A stretch of 55,032 nucleotides of DNA from an uncultured bacterium (GCA_905216155.1 CAJMSU010000009.1:1-55032), one strand, 5' to 3'; positions 17,457 to 26,752 are shown, counted from the stretch's first letter. The notes: generated by a model not told the origin, from the letters alone. A program made the numbers and translations.

Positions 17457-18356
17457 TTACACCTTTAAATACTTTCTAACAGCACTTGCACTACCAACCA
17501 TACCTACTAATATACCTATTATAACTACAATTCCTGCAGTTTGATAAATAAATGGTTCTGGTTTAATTAATTTAATTAATTCTGAGAATAAATAACCATC
17601 AAAATGTTTGTAAAAAGCTAGGTATCCATATGTTGCAAATATTACTGGTACTATTGAACCAATTAGTCCTAAAATCATTCCTTCTATTATGAATGGTGTT
17701 TTTATAGTAAAATTACTTGCTCCTACTAATCTCATAATACTTATTTCTCTTTTTCTAGCTGAGATAGTTAATTTTATAGTATTTATGATTAAGAATATAG
17801 TAACTATTACTAACGCTATTACAACTCCATATGTTACTTTTTCTATTGAAGTAAATGCAGTTATCATTTTATCAACCATTCCTTCACCATATCTTACTAC
17901 AGCTACTTTTTCTATTTTTTTGATTGAATTGGCAGTTGATTTAATATGTTCTATATTTTTAACTTTTAATTGGAATGTATCTTTTAATGGACTTTCATTT
18001 TCATCCCAACCATCAAGTACTGTTTTAAATACTTCTGACTCATTTTGCATTTGTTCTTTTACTTCTGTCTTGGACTTAAAATCTATTTTTTCTATATTTT
18101 TATTTTTTTCTATTTCTTGTCTTATTTCTTTTATATCAGTATCATTTGCATCATTGTCTAAGAAAACTACAATTGTTAAGTCTTTTTCTATTTCTTTAGT
18201 AAAGTTTTCAACATTAAATGATGCCATTATAGCAATAGCTACAATTATTAAAGTAATTGTTATACAAGATATTGATGCAAGTGATAGACTAAAGTTTCTT
18301 ATTACACTTTTTATGGAATCTCTTATACTTCTTCCTAACATTCTAAATAGCTTCAT
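17457..18356 (-). CDS. ftsX: Cell-division ABC transporter permease FtsX
   Basis: FtsX is the membrane part of the FtsEX complex, which does not pump a substrate but passes ATP-driven conformational change to a wall hydrolase outside the cell. Membrane segment 1 is at about 22-45, followed by an extracellular domain of about 120 residues, then three helices (from about 170, 220 and 272). The motif TISARKREISIMRLVGASNF is characteristic. It has 299 residues and overlaps ftsE by 14 bases. Confidence 0.94.
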   Translation of the reverse strand: MKLFRMLGRSIRDSIKSVIRNFSLSLASISCITITLIIVAIAIMASFNVENFTKEIEKDLTIVVFLDNDANDTDIKEIRQEIEKNKNIEKIDFKSKTEVKEQMQNESEVFKTVLDGWDENESPLKDTFQLKVKNIEHIKSTANSIKKIEKVAVVRYGEGMVDKMITAFTSIEKVTYGVVIALVIVTIFLIINTIKLTISARKREISIMRLVGASNFTIKTPFIIEGMILGLIGSIVPVIFATYGYLAFYKHFDGYLFSELIKLIKPEPFIYQTAGIVVIIGILVGMVGSASAVRKYLKV

Positions 18357-19041
18357 CGTTATATGTTCCTTTCTGTTTAAAGTTTACTAAATGTCCGTCT
18401 TTTAAAGTAATTACTTGTTTTTTCATTTTATTAACTATTTCTTTATCATGAGTTGCCATTATAATTGTTGTTCCACGAGATTTGTTAATGTTTTCTAGAA
18501 CTTTCATAATCTCCATACTTCTTTCTGGATCTAAGTTTCCTGTTGGTTCATCACATAAAAGTAGTTTTGGATCATTTACTATGGCACGAGCTATTGCAAC
18601 TCTTTGTTGTTCTCCTCCTGATAGTTGATCAGGGTAGTTATGCACTTTGTTTTTTAACCCTACTTCTTCTAAGGCCTTTAAAACTTTAATTCTAGTAATA
18701 TCTTTTTTGGCACCAATTACTTCCATAGCAAAAGCTACATTTTCATAAACTGTTAATTTTGGTAATAATCTATAATCTTGGAATACTATTCCTAATTTTC
18801 TTCTTAGTTTATATACTTTTTTATTTCTAAGTTTTGCAACATTAAGTCCACCTACAATAATTTGTCCTTGTGTTGGTTTTTCTTCTCTATATAGCATTTT
18901 TATTAGGGTTGATTTTCCACTCCCAGATCCTCCTATTACGAAAACAAAAGAACCTTTTTTTATTGAAAGACTTAAATCATATATAGCTGTCACACCGTTT
19001 TTATATTTTTTATTAACGTTTTTTAGTCTAATTAAATCCAT
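18343..19041 (-). CDS. ftsE: Cell-division ABC transporter ATPase FtsE
   Basis: Cytosolic ATPase partner of FtsX. Walker A is GGSGSGKSTLIK (near residue 37), the signature is LSGGEQQRVAIARA, Walker B is LLLCDEPTGNLD, and the switch histidine lies in IIMATHDKEIV. The 232 residues are standard. It is the first gene of the ftsE-ftsX-M23 operon. Confidence 0.95.
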   Translation of the reverse strand: MDLIRLKNVNKKYKNGVTAIYDLSLSIKKGSFVFVIGGSGSGKSTLIKMLYREEKPTQGQIIVGGLNVAKLRNKKVYKLRRKLGIVFQDYRLLPKLTVYENVAFAMEVIGAKKDITRIKVLKALEEVGLKNKVHNYPDQLSGGEQQRVAIARAIVNDPKLLLCDEPTGNLDPERSMEIMKVLENINKSRGTTIIMATHDKEIVNKMKKQVITLKDGHLVNFKQKGTYNDEAI

Positions 19042-19164
19042 TTTTATTCTCTACCTCCATAGTATAAATAATTATAACACATATTTCGACATAAAAAAAG
19101 AGAAGAAAATCAAAGTTGTTTTCCAATTAATGGTTTAAAACTATTAAATTCTTCTTTTTATTTT

Positions 19165-20286
19165 TTAATTTAATGGATTTCCACAATTACTACAGAATTT
19201 ACCTCCTGTTGTAGGGCTTCCACAATTTGGACAGAATTTCTTTTGTTCTTGTTGTGCTGATGATGCGTATGGATCTACTTGTGCTGTTGCACCTTGTTGA
19301 TTAGGATTTGTCATAGCATTATTTACTATTCCTCCCATCATTCCATTTGATGCCATATTCATCATACCTATTCCCATAAAACCATTTGCTGCTCCATTAG
19401 CATTGTTTGCTGCATCTTGAACAGCATTAGCATATGCACCTGTAAGTGTTCCTTGTTGCATAAATGAATTTGATGATAATTCATAGTTATCAATTTTTTT
19501 GTTAGATTCATCATCTAATGTTACTGATTCTACTACAAATCCTACAATTGATAATCCTCTATCTCTAATAGGTTGATCAAATACTTTTTCATCCATTGTT
19601 TTTTTGATTTCATCTGTTGAACTTGGAAGTTCTAGTACTGGTACTTTATGTGCTTGATTTCCTAATTCATTTAAGACATTTTGAAATGCTCCAATAACTT
19701 CACTTCTCATTTGTTCAGTGATTGTTTCTTTTCTATATTCTTCTGCAGTTCCTGCTACTTTAGACATGAATACTGCTGGATCTGAAATTTTAAATGTATA
19801 TTTACCAAAACATTTAACTTCAACTCTTAATGGACTTAGAGAACCTGTCATTTGATTTGGAATTGGATGTGACCAATCTTGGAATGGAATTGGTGCTGGT
19901 GTTCCAAACTTATTATCAATTATTTCTTTGGCATTTAAATAAAATACTGCTTGCTCTTTGCTTGTTCCACCACCATATGTAAAACGATTCCACATTTCTT
20001 TAAATACTGCTCCAAATTGTCCAGCAAAAAATGTTGGTGATGTTGATTCATCAAATGTATAAATTCCCTCTTCTGCTGTTGCATCTAAAATTTTCCCACT
20101 TTGAAAAATTATTGCCATTTGTCCTGGTGATACTTGAATAGCACTATCTTTACTGATAACACCATTTTTTGTTGTTACTTTTTTCATTAAGATGTCTTGT
20201 CCTAAATCCTCACATCTTATATAATCTTTCCATTGATCATGCATTGTGCTTCCTATAGCACTTGCTGCTGCTTTAATTAATCCCAT
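19165..20286 (-). CDS. ydjI: SPFH-domain zinc-ribbon protein (YdjI-like)
   Basis: Contains an N-terminal SPFH/virion-core-type region (from about residue 30: LMKKVTTKNGVISKDSAIQV, then GQMAIIFQSGKI). After a low-complexity Asn/Gly/Met stretch (about 285-330) there is a double-CxxC zinc ribbon at the C-terminus (FCPNCGSP...FCSNCGNPL). B. subtilis YdjI has the same layout and, with YdjG and YdjH, brings the stress protein PspA to the membrane. The neighbouring TPM and zinc-ribbon genes reproduce ydjG-ydjH-ydjI order, but no pspA is present here. It has 373 residues. The role is inferred from the family. Confidence 0.85.
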   Translation of the reverse strand: MGLIKAAASAIGSTMHDQWKDYIRCEDLGQDILMKKVTTKNGVISKDSAIQVSPGQMAIIFQSGKILDATAEEGIYTFDESTSPTFFAGQFGAVFKEMWNRFTYGGGTSKEQAVFYLNAKEIIDNKFGTPAPIPFQDWSHPIPNQMTGSLSPLRVEVKCFGKYTFKISDPAVFMSKVAGTAEEYRKETITEQMRSEVIGAFQNVLNELGNQAHKVPVLELPSSTDEIKKTMDEKVFDQPIRDRGLSIVGFVVESVTLDDESNKKIDNYELSSNSFMQQGTLTGAYANAVQDAANNANGAANGFMGIGMMNMASNGMMGGIVNNAMTNPNQQGATAQVDPYASSAQQEQKKFCPNCGSPTTGGKFCSNCGNPLN

Positions 20287-20315
20287 ATAATTACCTCTTT
20301 TCTTTTTTTGCTTTT

Positions 20316-21176
20316 TTAGAAACTATGTCCTCCACCACCATGCGATGAACCACTACTTCCTGTGTGAGTAGATGATCCTGATGATGAATGATCTATTTCA
20401 TGTTTTGTAGTATTACTACTAATTAATATTTCACCCATATTTTGAATTTTTATGCTATTTTTATTTAAGTATTCTCTAGCAGTTGTTGCTTTTCTTACCA
20501 TTTTATTTTTAAATATTAAGATAGCCATTATAATAGCAGTTCCAATTAACCCTATTAATAAAGACATAAATATTGATGACGTTAAGCTTTTTTCTTCGTT
20601 ATTGCTTGTTGGAACACCTTTTTTTGCATAATCACTTATCTTATCGATATAATTTGATGTTCCTTCATAATATTCTTCATCACTCATATATGTATAAACT
20701 TCATCTAATGCAGTATTAATTCTGTAATCATTATACATTTTTATAGCTTGACCTGTTGTTGACATATATATTTTTCTGTTATCCATATCTATTAAGAATA
20801 AAATGCCACCTTGTTGATCAAAATCGTTATAGTCATAGAAATCATCTGCATATTCTCTTGGAGTTTTATTATTTTCATCAATTGTTACCACTGCTAAATC
20901 TAGATTATATTCATTAATATAGTTAGTAATTTTGGTATATAATTGTTGTTCTTCTTCATCTGTAAATAAGTCTGCAAAATCATATACTTTTTCTGTTGCA
21001 TCTATGGCTGGAGTTGTTAAAATATTATTTTTATTATCTTCTGTTACTGTTACCCAATCTTCTACTAAATAATTATCTTCTGTTCTTTCTTTTGTGTTTG
21101 TACTTGCATATACTGGAACAATATTTAGTGTAAATATGGTAAGCATAACTAATGTTATTTTAAAAATTTTTTTCAT
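20316..21176 (-). CDS. ydjH: TPM-domain membrane protein (YdjH/YgcG-like)
   Basis: A 286-residue protein with a signal peptide (1-24, VPVYA), an extracellular TPM domain (about 60-190, including KVYDFADLFTDEEEQQLYTKI and GGILFLIDMDNRKIYMST) and one membrane helix near 205-222. It ends in a Ser/Gly/His-rich tail, SSGSSHGGGGHSF. This is the usual build of YgcG/YdjH proteins. It lies between the YdjG-like and YdjI-like genes with gaps of 7 and 29 bases, so a shared operon is likely. Confidence 0.85.
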   Translation of the reverse strand: MKKIFKITLVMLTIFTLNIVPVYASTNTKERTEDNYLVEDWVTVTEDNKNNILTTPAIDATEKVYDFADLFTDEEEQQLYTKITNYINEYNLDLAVVTIDENNKTPREYADDFYDYNDFDQQGGILFLIDMDNRKIYMSTTGQAIKMYNDYRINTALDEVYTYMSDEEYYEGTSNYIDKISDYAKKGVPTSNNEEKSLTSSIFMSLLIGLIGTAIIMAILIFKNKMVRKATTAREYLNKNSIKIQNMGEILISSNTTKHEIDHSSSGSSTHTGSSGSSHGGGGHSF

Positions 21177-21183
21177 ATTTCAC

Positions 21184-22230
21184 CTATACTTTCCATATTA
21201 TACCAAATGATATTAAAGTAATTACTACAAATAATATGATTGATATAATTACTGTTTTTTTAATATCTAATGGAATATTTCCTACTAATTTTCCAGTTTG
21301 ACCATTCATGGCAAATGTATATTTTTTATTATTATAATTTATATTTACCATCCAGACAGGTAGTAGAATATAATCATTTTTATTATCTTTAGTAACTAGA
21401 TTATTATTTGCAACCGTTTTTGTCTGATGAATTACTGATTCTTTACAAACGTCTATTGCTGTTTGTATGGCTCTTGATGTTGCTCTTTCTTTAGCATCTT
21501 CTACACTTACATCATACTTTTCTGCTAAAAAGCCTGATAGATAAGCATGATTATATTCAGTTAATTCATCTAGTGAGAATGGTTCAATAGAATCCATAAG
21601 ATCATCATCAAATCTAGTTGATGCATCTACTAAAATATTATTAAACTCCATATTACCATTTCTTTTTGATAGATAGGTATCAGTTTTTGTATACCTATAA
21701 TTATAATCACTCCATGTTTTTGTATCTACTGCTGTAAAATCAATATCTCCCGATACATTTAAGTCATATGTCCAAAATGGAATATAAACACCTGATATTT
21801 TTTCTAGATTTTTTGGGTCATTGAACAATTTTGGCATTAGTGGTCTTCCTTTAGATAAACCTTTAAAAGCTGTTATTGCATCTTCTTTTACCTTTTTAAA
21901 TGGTATTATTCTACTTGGTGATATGCCTTCATTAATTTTATCTTTTAAAATAGCAGTTGAGCCACAATAAACACAAAATGTTGATGTCGTTTGTTCATCT
22001 GCCATTACCTCGGCACCACAATTTTTGCACCTATAAACATCCAGTCCGTCTATTTTTTTACCAGTAGGAGTGATAGATTCATTTTCTTTTTTACTACTAG
22101 CATTATTATATTTCTGCATCTCTTCTAAGGTATACTTACTACCACAATATTCACAATCCCATCTTTGATTTTTAGGATTGAATGTAATTTTCGCACCACA
22201 TGATGGACATTTATTGTCCAATACTTCCAC
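21184..22230 (-). CDS. ydjG: TFIIB-type zinc-ribbon membrane protein (YdjG-like)
   Basis: A 348-residue protein with two N-terminal zinc ribbons (CPSCGAK...CEYCGSKY and CKNCGAEV...CVYCGSTA). A middle region follows, containing the motif PFKKVKEDAITAFKGLSKG and a segment predicting WxYDLN-type strands. One C-terminal membrane helix ends the protein. This matches YdjG, the zinc-ribbon partner of YdjH and YdjI in B. subtilis envelope-stress complexes. Its start at 22230 is followed immediately by the cysteine-rich domain. Confidence 0.83.
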   Translation of the reverse strand: MEVLDNKCPSCGAKITFNPKNQRWDCEYCGSKYTLEEMQKYNNASSKKENESITPTGKKIDGLDVYRCKNCGAEVMADEQTTSTFCVYCGSTAILKDKINEGISPSRIIPFKKVKEDAITAFKGLSKGRPLMPKLFNDPKNLEKISGVYIPFWTYDLNVSGDIDFTAVDTKTWSDYNYRYTKTDTYLSKRNGNMEFNNILVDASTRFDDDLMDSIEPFSLDELTEYNHAYLSGFLAEKYDVSVEDAKERATSRAIQTAIDVCKESVIHQTKTVANNNLVTKDNKNDYILLPVWMVNINYNNKKYTFAMNGQTGKLVGNIPLDIKKTVIISIILFVVITLISFGIIWKV

Positions 22231-22308
22231 TCATTATCACTTCCCATCTTTTTTTCATTATAACATAAACATTTTCATTTTTACCTGTTATTTGCACTAG
22301 TTTACATT

Positions 22309-22995
22309 TTAATATCTTAAAATATCATTGCATATCCATACTCTCTTAGGTAATGTAATAACTTCTGTTTTACAATATGGACATTTTTGATTCTTTGTAG
22401 TTTTTATTGGTGCACCACAATTTGGACAATTTAGACCTATTAGATTTTTATCTTTTTCTATATTTTCTTCATCAATTACGTAGACAAATTCTAATTTGTA
22501 TCTATCTTGAACTTTACATTCTAATTTATTATTTCTTAAATATAAATATTCCAAAGCTGTAGAAATATATATAGTTGCAATACTTTCAGTTTTTTCATAC
22601 TTACTAATAACTGTATTATGAATTTTTATAGAGTCATAATTTATAGTTTGACCTTTTAAGTCATTTATTACACTTTCTACATAGGCTTTTACTTTTTCTT
22701 CTTTTATTTTACTAGAATTCTTTTTTTCAATTGCAGATAGACTATCTAATATTATTTGCTCTGCTTTTCTTTTTAATTCGTTTATGTTAAGATCTGGGAA
22801 GTCTTTTTTTATTCCTTCTAAATAAATACTATCCATACTTGATAGTGATTTAGGTAATTGTTCATCCTCTTTTTTAGCATCACTTATTATTTCAAATATT
22901 GATTTATGAAAATACTTTTTTATTTTATATGTAATTATTAAATATACTACTAATACAAATAATATTAAAATAATTACACCTATTAAAAACCACAT
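22309..22995 (-). CDS. Membrane-anchored protein with C-terminal zinc ribbon
   Basis: A 228-residue protein with an N-terminal membrane helix (about 3-25) and a middle domain (60-180) reminiscent of Tim44-like domains. It ends in a zinc ribbon, LNCPNCGAPIKTTKNQKCPYCKTE. AGGAG precedes the ATG at 22995. It is the first gene of the minus-strand cluster leading into the ydjG-, ydjH- and ydjI-like genes, and shares the zinc-ribbon theme, so it may be a fourth member of the complex. The Tim44 resemblance is tentative. Confidence 0.6.
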   Translation of the reverse strand: MWFLIGVIILILFVLVVYLIITYKIKKYFHKSIFEIISDAKKEDEQLPKSLSSMDSIYLEGIKKDFPDLNINELKRKAEQIILDSLSAIEKKNSSKIKEEKVKAYVESVINDLKGQTINYDSIKIHNTVISKYEKTESIATIYISTALEYLYLRNNKLECKVQDRYKLEFVYVIDEENIEKDKNLIGLNCPNCGAPIKTTKNQKCPYCKTEVITLPKRVWICNDILRY

Positions 22996-23042
22996 ATAAT
23001 CACTCCTATTTTATTCTATCATATAAAAGAAAAAGAAGAAAA

Positions 23043-23912
23043 TTATTTTCCTCCTTCAACTTGATATGCATCGGTTGCTAAAAAGAAAACCTCTTTATCT
23101 ATTAACTTTATTCCTTCTGTTACTCTATAATATTCACGAGATGGAATTACTGTTAATAAAACTCTTCTTTTCTTTTCTAAAAATGCTCCTTTAACATCAA
23201 ATGTAGTAACACTGTGATGCATTACATTTATTATGTAGTCTTTTACTTTTTTATCTTCTTTTGTTATGATATAGAAAGCTTTGTTATTAGATATTCCCAA
23301 TAATACTTTGTCAATTATAATACTATTTATGTATAAAAGAATTATTGCATACATAACCATTGTCCAACCAAAATAAATTCCTCCTATTATTACTACTATA
23401 GAATTTAGAACTAGATTACTTTTTGCTATAGGAATTTTGTAATATTTGTATAATATTTGACTTATCACTGGTAATCCTCCATTACTATAACCTGTTTTAT
23501 ACATTAATCCTGATGCAATTCCTGTTAGAATACCAGTAAATATTACTACTAAAAATAAATCTGTTGTATCTATTGTTATTTTATTTGTAAATATAGATGT
23601 TATTTCTACAAATATAGGATAGAGAATGGTTGCAAATAATGTACCTATTGTTCTTTCTTTACCTAAAAATATAAAACTTAATATATTACATATTACTAAT
23701 ACTATAAATATTGTTATTGATGGATCAATTGTATATACATGTTTTATTATTATTGATATACCATTAGCACCACCAGCTACTAGATTTGTTGGTAGTAAAA
23801 ATAAATTATAAGCAAGAGATGATATAAATAAAGATACAATTATCATTATTGTTCTTACTATTATGTGTTTTTTCTTTACACTTGTAAAAATATTTTCTAA
23901 AAAATTATCCAT
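23043..23912 (-). CDS. YitT family membrane protein
   Basis: A 289-residue member of the YitT (DUF161) family with a C-terminal DUF2179 domain. Five or six membrane helices cover residues about 20-200. The family motifs LPTNLVAGGANGISII and GYSNGGLPVISQIL are present, and the cytosolic end contains KAFYIITKEDKKVKDYII. Transport function is suspected for the family but not settled. Its start follows the upstream paralogue with no gap, so the two are translated together. Confidence 0.85.
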   Translation of the reverse strand: MDNFLENIFTSVKKKHIIVRTIMIIVSLFISSLAYNLFLLPTNLVAGGANGISIIIKHVYTIDPSITIFIVLVICNILSFIFLGKERTIGTLFATILYPIFVEITSIFTNKITIDTTDLFLVVIFTGILTGIASGLMYKTGYSNGGLPVISQILYKYYKIPIAKSNLVLNSIVVIIGGIYFGWTMVMYAIILLYINSIIIDKVLLGISNNKAFYIITKEDKKVKDYIINVMHHSVTTFDVKGAFLEKKRRVLLTVIPSREYYRVTEGIKLIDKEVFFLATDAYQVEGGK

Positions 23913-24794
23913 TTACTCACCACCAAACACTTCGTAAGCATCTGTTACGACAAAGAAGGCTTTGGGATCTATTTCGTGAATTCCTTCTTTTAATCTATAA
24001 TAATCTTTTGTTGGTAATACACACATTAAGACATTTTCTCTTTCTTTTAAATATCCACCCTTAGCTTTAAATACCGTTACACCATGATTTAGATATTTTA
24101 AAATATATTCTTTTATTTTTTTCTCTTCATCTGTTATTATATAGAATGCTTTACTATCAGATATACCTAAAATAACTCTATCTGACATTAGACTTATCAT
24201 ATATAAAATAATAATTGCATATAAAAGTTTTGTTGGTCCAAATACAAAACCAGATAATAATACTATGGTTCCATCACTACATAACATACTTTTTCCTATA
24301 CTAATTTTTAAATATTTTGATAATATTTGATTTATAATATCGGTTCCGCCTGTTGTAAACCCGGCCTTAAAAATCATTCCTGCTCCAAAGCCACTAACTA
24401 TTCCTCCAAAAACGGCTGTTAATAATATTTGAGTATTATCTATTGTAATTATAGTTCCAATATTTTCTGTTAATTTTACTAATATAGGGAAAGCTAGTGA
24501 ACCTAATATTGATGAAGCTGTTTTTTCTTTACCTAAGAGAAAATAACTTACTATAAGTAGTATGATATCTCCTATTAATATTACGTAAAAATTTTCTGTT
24601 TTAAATAAGTGATTAAGTATTATAGCAACTCCACCTATTCCACCGGATACTAATTCATTTGGTGCTAAGAAGAGATTGTATGATATAGCAACTAATAGGC
24701 AACCTATAAAAAGATGAATATATCTTTTTACTGATGATTTTTCATATACTTTTTTTAATATTGCTTCAGTATTATCTCTTTTAAAAAGCCTCAT
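23913..24794 (-). CDS. YitT family membrane protein, second copy
   Basis: A 293-residue paralogue of the next gene. It has the same YitT motifs (APNELVSGGIGGVAII and GFTTGGTDIINQIL) and DUF2179 tail (KAFYIITDEEKKIKEYIL). The two proteins probably arose by tandem duplication and may act as a heteromer, although this is inference. It lies 13 bases after prfB, so these genes share a transcript. Confidence 0.85.
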   Translation of the reverse strand: MRLFKRDNTEAILKKVYEKSSVKRYIHLFIGCLLVAISYNLFLAPNELVSGGIGGVAIILNHLFKTENFYVILIGDIILLIVSYFLLGKEKTASSILGSLAFPILVKLTENIGTIITIDNTQILLTAVFGGIVSGFGAGMIFKAGFTTGGTDIINQILSKYLKISIGKSMLCSDGTIVLLSGFVFGPTKLLYAIIILYMISLMSDRVILGISDSKAFYIITDEEKKIKEYILKYLNHGVTVFKAKGGYLKERENVLMCVLPTKDYYRLKEGIHEIDPKAFFVVTDAYEVFGGE

Positions 24795-24807
24795 ATTATA
24801 TCTCCTT

Positions 24808-25903
24808 TTATATTTCTTTTTTTAAGTTTGCTTCTATAAATAAATCTAGGTCTCCATCTAGTACTTTTCCTACATTACTTGTTTCAACATTAGTTCTATG
24901 ATCTTTTACCATAGAATATGGGTGCATAACATAACTTCTTATTTGAGAGCCAAATTCTATGTTCATTGATGAACCTTTTATTTGATCTAGTTTTTTTGCA
25001 TCTTCTTCCATTTTTTTTAATAATAATTTGTTTTTTAATACTCTTAATGCTTCTTCTTTATTTTGAATTTGACTTCTTTGATTTTGACAGGTAACTACTA
25101 TTTTAGTAGGAAGATGAGTAATTCTTACTGCCGAATCTGTTGTATTTACTCCTTGTCCTCCCGCTCCTGTTGATCTATATACATCTATTTTTAAGTCTTT
25201 ATCATCTATTTCAATTGTATTATCTTTTTCTATTTCTGGTGTTATATCAACAGATGCAAAAGAAGTATGACGTCTATTATTAGAATCAAATGGAGATAAT
25301 CTAACTAATCTGTGAACGCCTTTTTCATTTTTTAAATATCCATAGGCATTTAGTCCTTTTACCATAATAGTGGCACTTTTTATACCTGCTTCTTCTCCAT
25401 CTTGATAATCTAAAATTTCTGTTTTATAACCTTTTTTTTCACAATATCTTGTATACATTCTATATAACATTAGAGCCCAATCACAAGACTCTGTTCCTCC
25501 TGCTCCTGAATGTATTTCTAAAATACAGTTATTGGCATCATATGGACCATTTAAATATATATTAAGTGATAGCTCATCTAAATCTTTACTTATTTCTATT
25601 AATTCATTTTCTATAATATCTTTCATTTCTAAATCTTCATCTGTTATTTCATTTATAATACTAAGATTTGATTCCAATTTATTTTTAATATTTATTATAG
25701 AATCTGTTAATTTTTTTAGAGTATTTAGGTTAGATATTACTTCATCACTTTTTTTCTTATCATCCCAGAAATTTGCTTTTGACATTTCTTTTTCCATAGA
25801 TTTTATTTCATTTAATTTATTTTCTATGTCAAAGTAACCTCCATAGTTCGTTTAAATCTTTATTTTTATCATTTAATTCTTTTTTTATTTCTCTTATTTC
25901 CAT
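24808..25903 (-). CDS. prfB: Peptide chain release factor 2, with programmed +1 frameshift
   Basis: RF2 terminates translation at UGA and UAA. Translation begins at the ATG at 25903 (AAGGAG upstream) and runs 24 codons to CTT followed by an in-frame TGA (25831-25829). A +1 shift at CTT enters the long frame as LDIENKLNEIKSM, giving 364 residues, the normal RF2 length. The catalytic GGQ lies in STGAGGQGVNTTDSAVR and the UGA-recognition region is in the middle domain. The frame beginning at 25797 alone would lack the N-terminus. secA-prfB adjacency is usual, but here an island separates the two. Confidence 0.96.
25828..25843 (-). promoter_or_regulatory. prfB: Programmed +1 frameshift site of prfB
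   Basis: The minus strand reads TGG AGG TTA CTT TGA C. The Shine-Dalgarno-like GGAGG lies three bases before the slippery CTT, and TGA followed by C is the weak-termination context. This is the classic RF2 autoregulation site: low RF2 lets the ribosome pause at UGA and slip forward. Confidence 0.92.
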
Positions 25904-25980
25904 ACTTATCTCCTTATTTATTTTAACCAATTAAAATTTTTTTACTCATTTATAATAAGTTAACATAAATTTTATTTTTT

Positions 25981-26010
25981 TTGAATACTTTATTAAAATT
26001 TACATATATT
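25981..26010 (+). promoter_or_regulatory. Promoter of a candidate small RNA
   Basis: A -35 box TTGAAT (25981-25986) and a -10 box TATATT (26005-26010) are spaced 18 bases apart on the plus strand, with no plus-strand gene following but a structured segment and terminator. Confidence 0.5.
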
Positions 26011-26016
26011 ATTAGT

Positions 26017-26085
26017 GAGGAAGGTTCACTATGTAGTGTGAAGATCCTCTATAAATAGATTGGTGCCTTTGTGGCACCTTTTTTT
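26017..26085 (+). ncRNA. Candidate small regulatory RNA
   Basis: From a predicted start near 26017, the transcript would be about 70 bases. It would form a nested hairpin, with GAGGA (26017-26021) pairing TCCTC (26045-26049) and inside it TTCAC pairing GTGAA. A single-stranded AT-rich linker follows, then a textbook terminator (GGTGCC / GGCACC, T7). There is no open frame of note. It matches no RNA family I recognise (not tmRNA, SRP RNA, 6S or a known riboswitch). It lies between prfB and the HD gene, both on the other strand. Confidence 0.5.
26062..26085 (+). terminator. Terminator of the candidate small RNA
   Basis: GGTGCC-TTTGT-GGCACC followed by seven T on the plus strand. Its T tract overlaps the stop codon of the HD gene on the other strand. 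Confidence 0.8.
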
Positions 26086-26497
26086 ATTTATCAATTATCA
26101 TTTTTACTAACTTATAACATTTGTTATATATTTCAGAATTTTCGTGATACCTATTTTTTATGTCTTCCAATCTTTTAGAATATCCAACATCATTTCCATA
26201 TTTATCTATTTGCATATCTGCCTGATTTAAAATTGTTAAATAAATGGAATTATAATCCGTGTTTATTTCTCCATGGTAATAAATTTCTCTCCAATACTTA
26301 AAGTTATTATTTTTGAGTATTTGTCCGGCTATTATATTATGATTAATTCCATTTGTAGTAAATTCATATCCTATGTCATGGTTATATCCTATAACAAAAC
26401 AATTTTTTATCTCTTCTTCACTTAAATTTTTATTTTTTGCAATTGCAACCATTTTTCTAGCTACAGCTATTGAGTGTTTTATTCTATCTTCATCCAT
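26084..26497 (-). CDS. HD-domain phosphohydrolase
   Basis: A 137-residue single-domain HD protein. The first metal-binding His lies in RIKHSIAVARKM, the HD doublet in VIGYNHDIGYEF, and a later NQADMQID supplies the final Asp-type ligand. Small HD proteins of this kind act on nucleotides or related phosphoesters; the substrate is unknown. The frame opens at a TTG at 26506 that abuts the AGGAG site, so the ATG at 26497 (MDEDRIKHS), spaced nine bases from it, is preferred. Confidence 0.75.
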   Translation of the reverse strand: MDEDRIKHSIAVARKMVAIAKNKNLSEEEIKNCFVIGYNHDIGYEFTTNGINHNIIAGQILKNNNFKYWREIYYHGEINTDYNSIYLTILNQADMQIDKYGNDVGYSKRLEDIKNRYHENSEIYNKCYKLVKMIIDK

Positions 26498-26506
26498 TTT
26501 TTTCAA

Positions 26507-26718
26507 CTCCTATCTATCATTTTAATTTCTTATTTACTATGATATCATGTTTTTTATTATCTTCTAAATTAAATATATTATTTTTGAACTATAACTATTT
26601 TTGTAATTTATATTAATTTTTACCTATATTATGCATATTATATTCTTTTAATAGCTATATATATTTCTCATATGTGTTGTCACTAACATAATTTTTAGGT
26701 AATTTCTTTATATACAAA
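26507..26718. other. Intergenic stretch with no gene recognised
   Basis: AT-rich sequence between the HD gene and the terminator at 26719. It presumably contains the HD promoter. No open frame, RNA structure or repeat stands out. Confidence 0.5.
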
Positions 26719-26752
26719 AAAAGAAACATTGTTTTTTTACAAATTGTTTCTT
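26719..26752 (-). terminator. Minus-strand terminator at the island edge
   Basis: AAGAAACA (26721-26728) pairs with TGTTTCTT (26745-26752), with inner TTGT/ACAA pairing. Seven T follow on the minus strand. It ends whatever transcript passes the island's left side. Confidence 0.65.

Noticed and set aside
17689..18390. Long plus-strand frame of 233 residues opposite ftsX
   Set aside because: It is the antisense of the hydrophobic ftsX gene, has no ribosome site and resembles no protein family.
24808..25903. In-frame TGA in the first 25 codons of prfB as a sign of a pseudogene or recoded TGA
   Set aside because: The context is exactly the conserved RF2 frameshift site, and RF2 itself plus TGG-coded tryptophans argue against TGA recoding.
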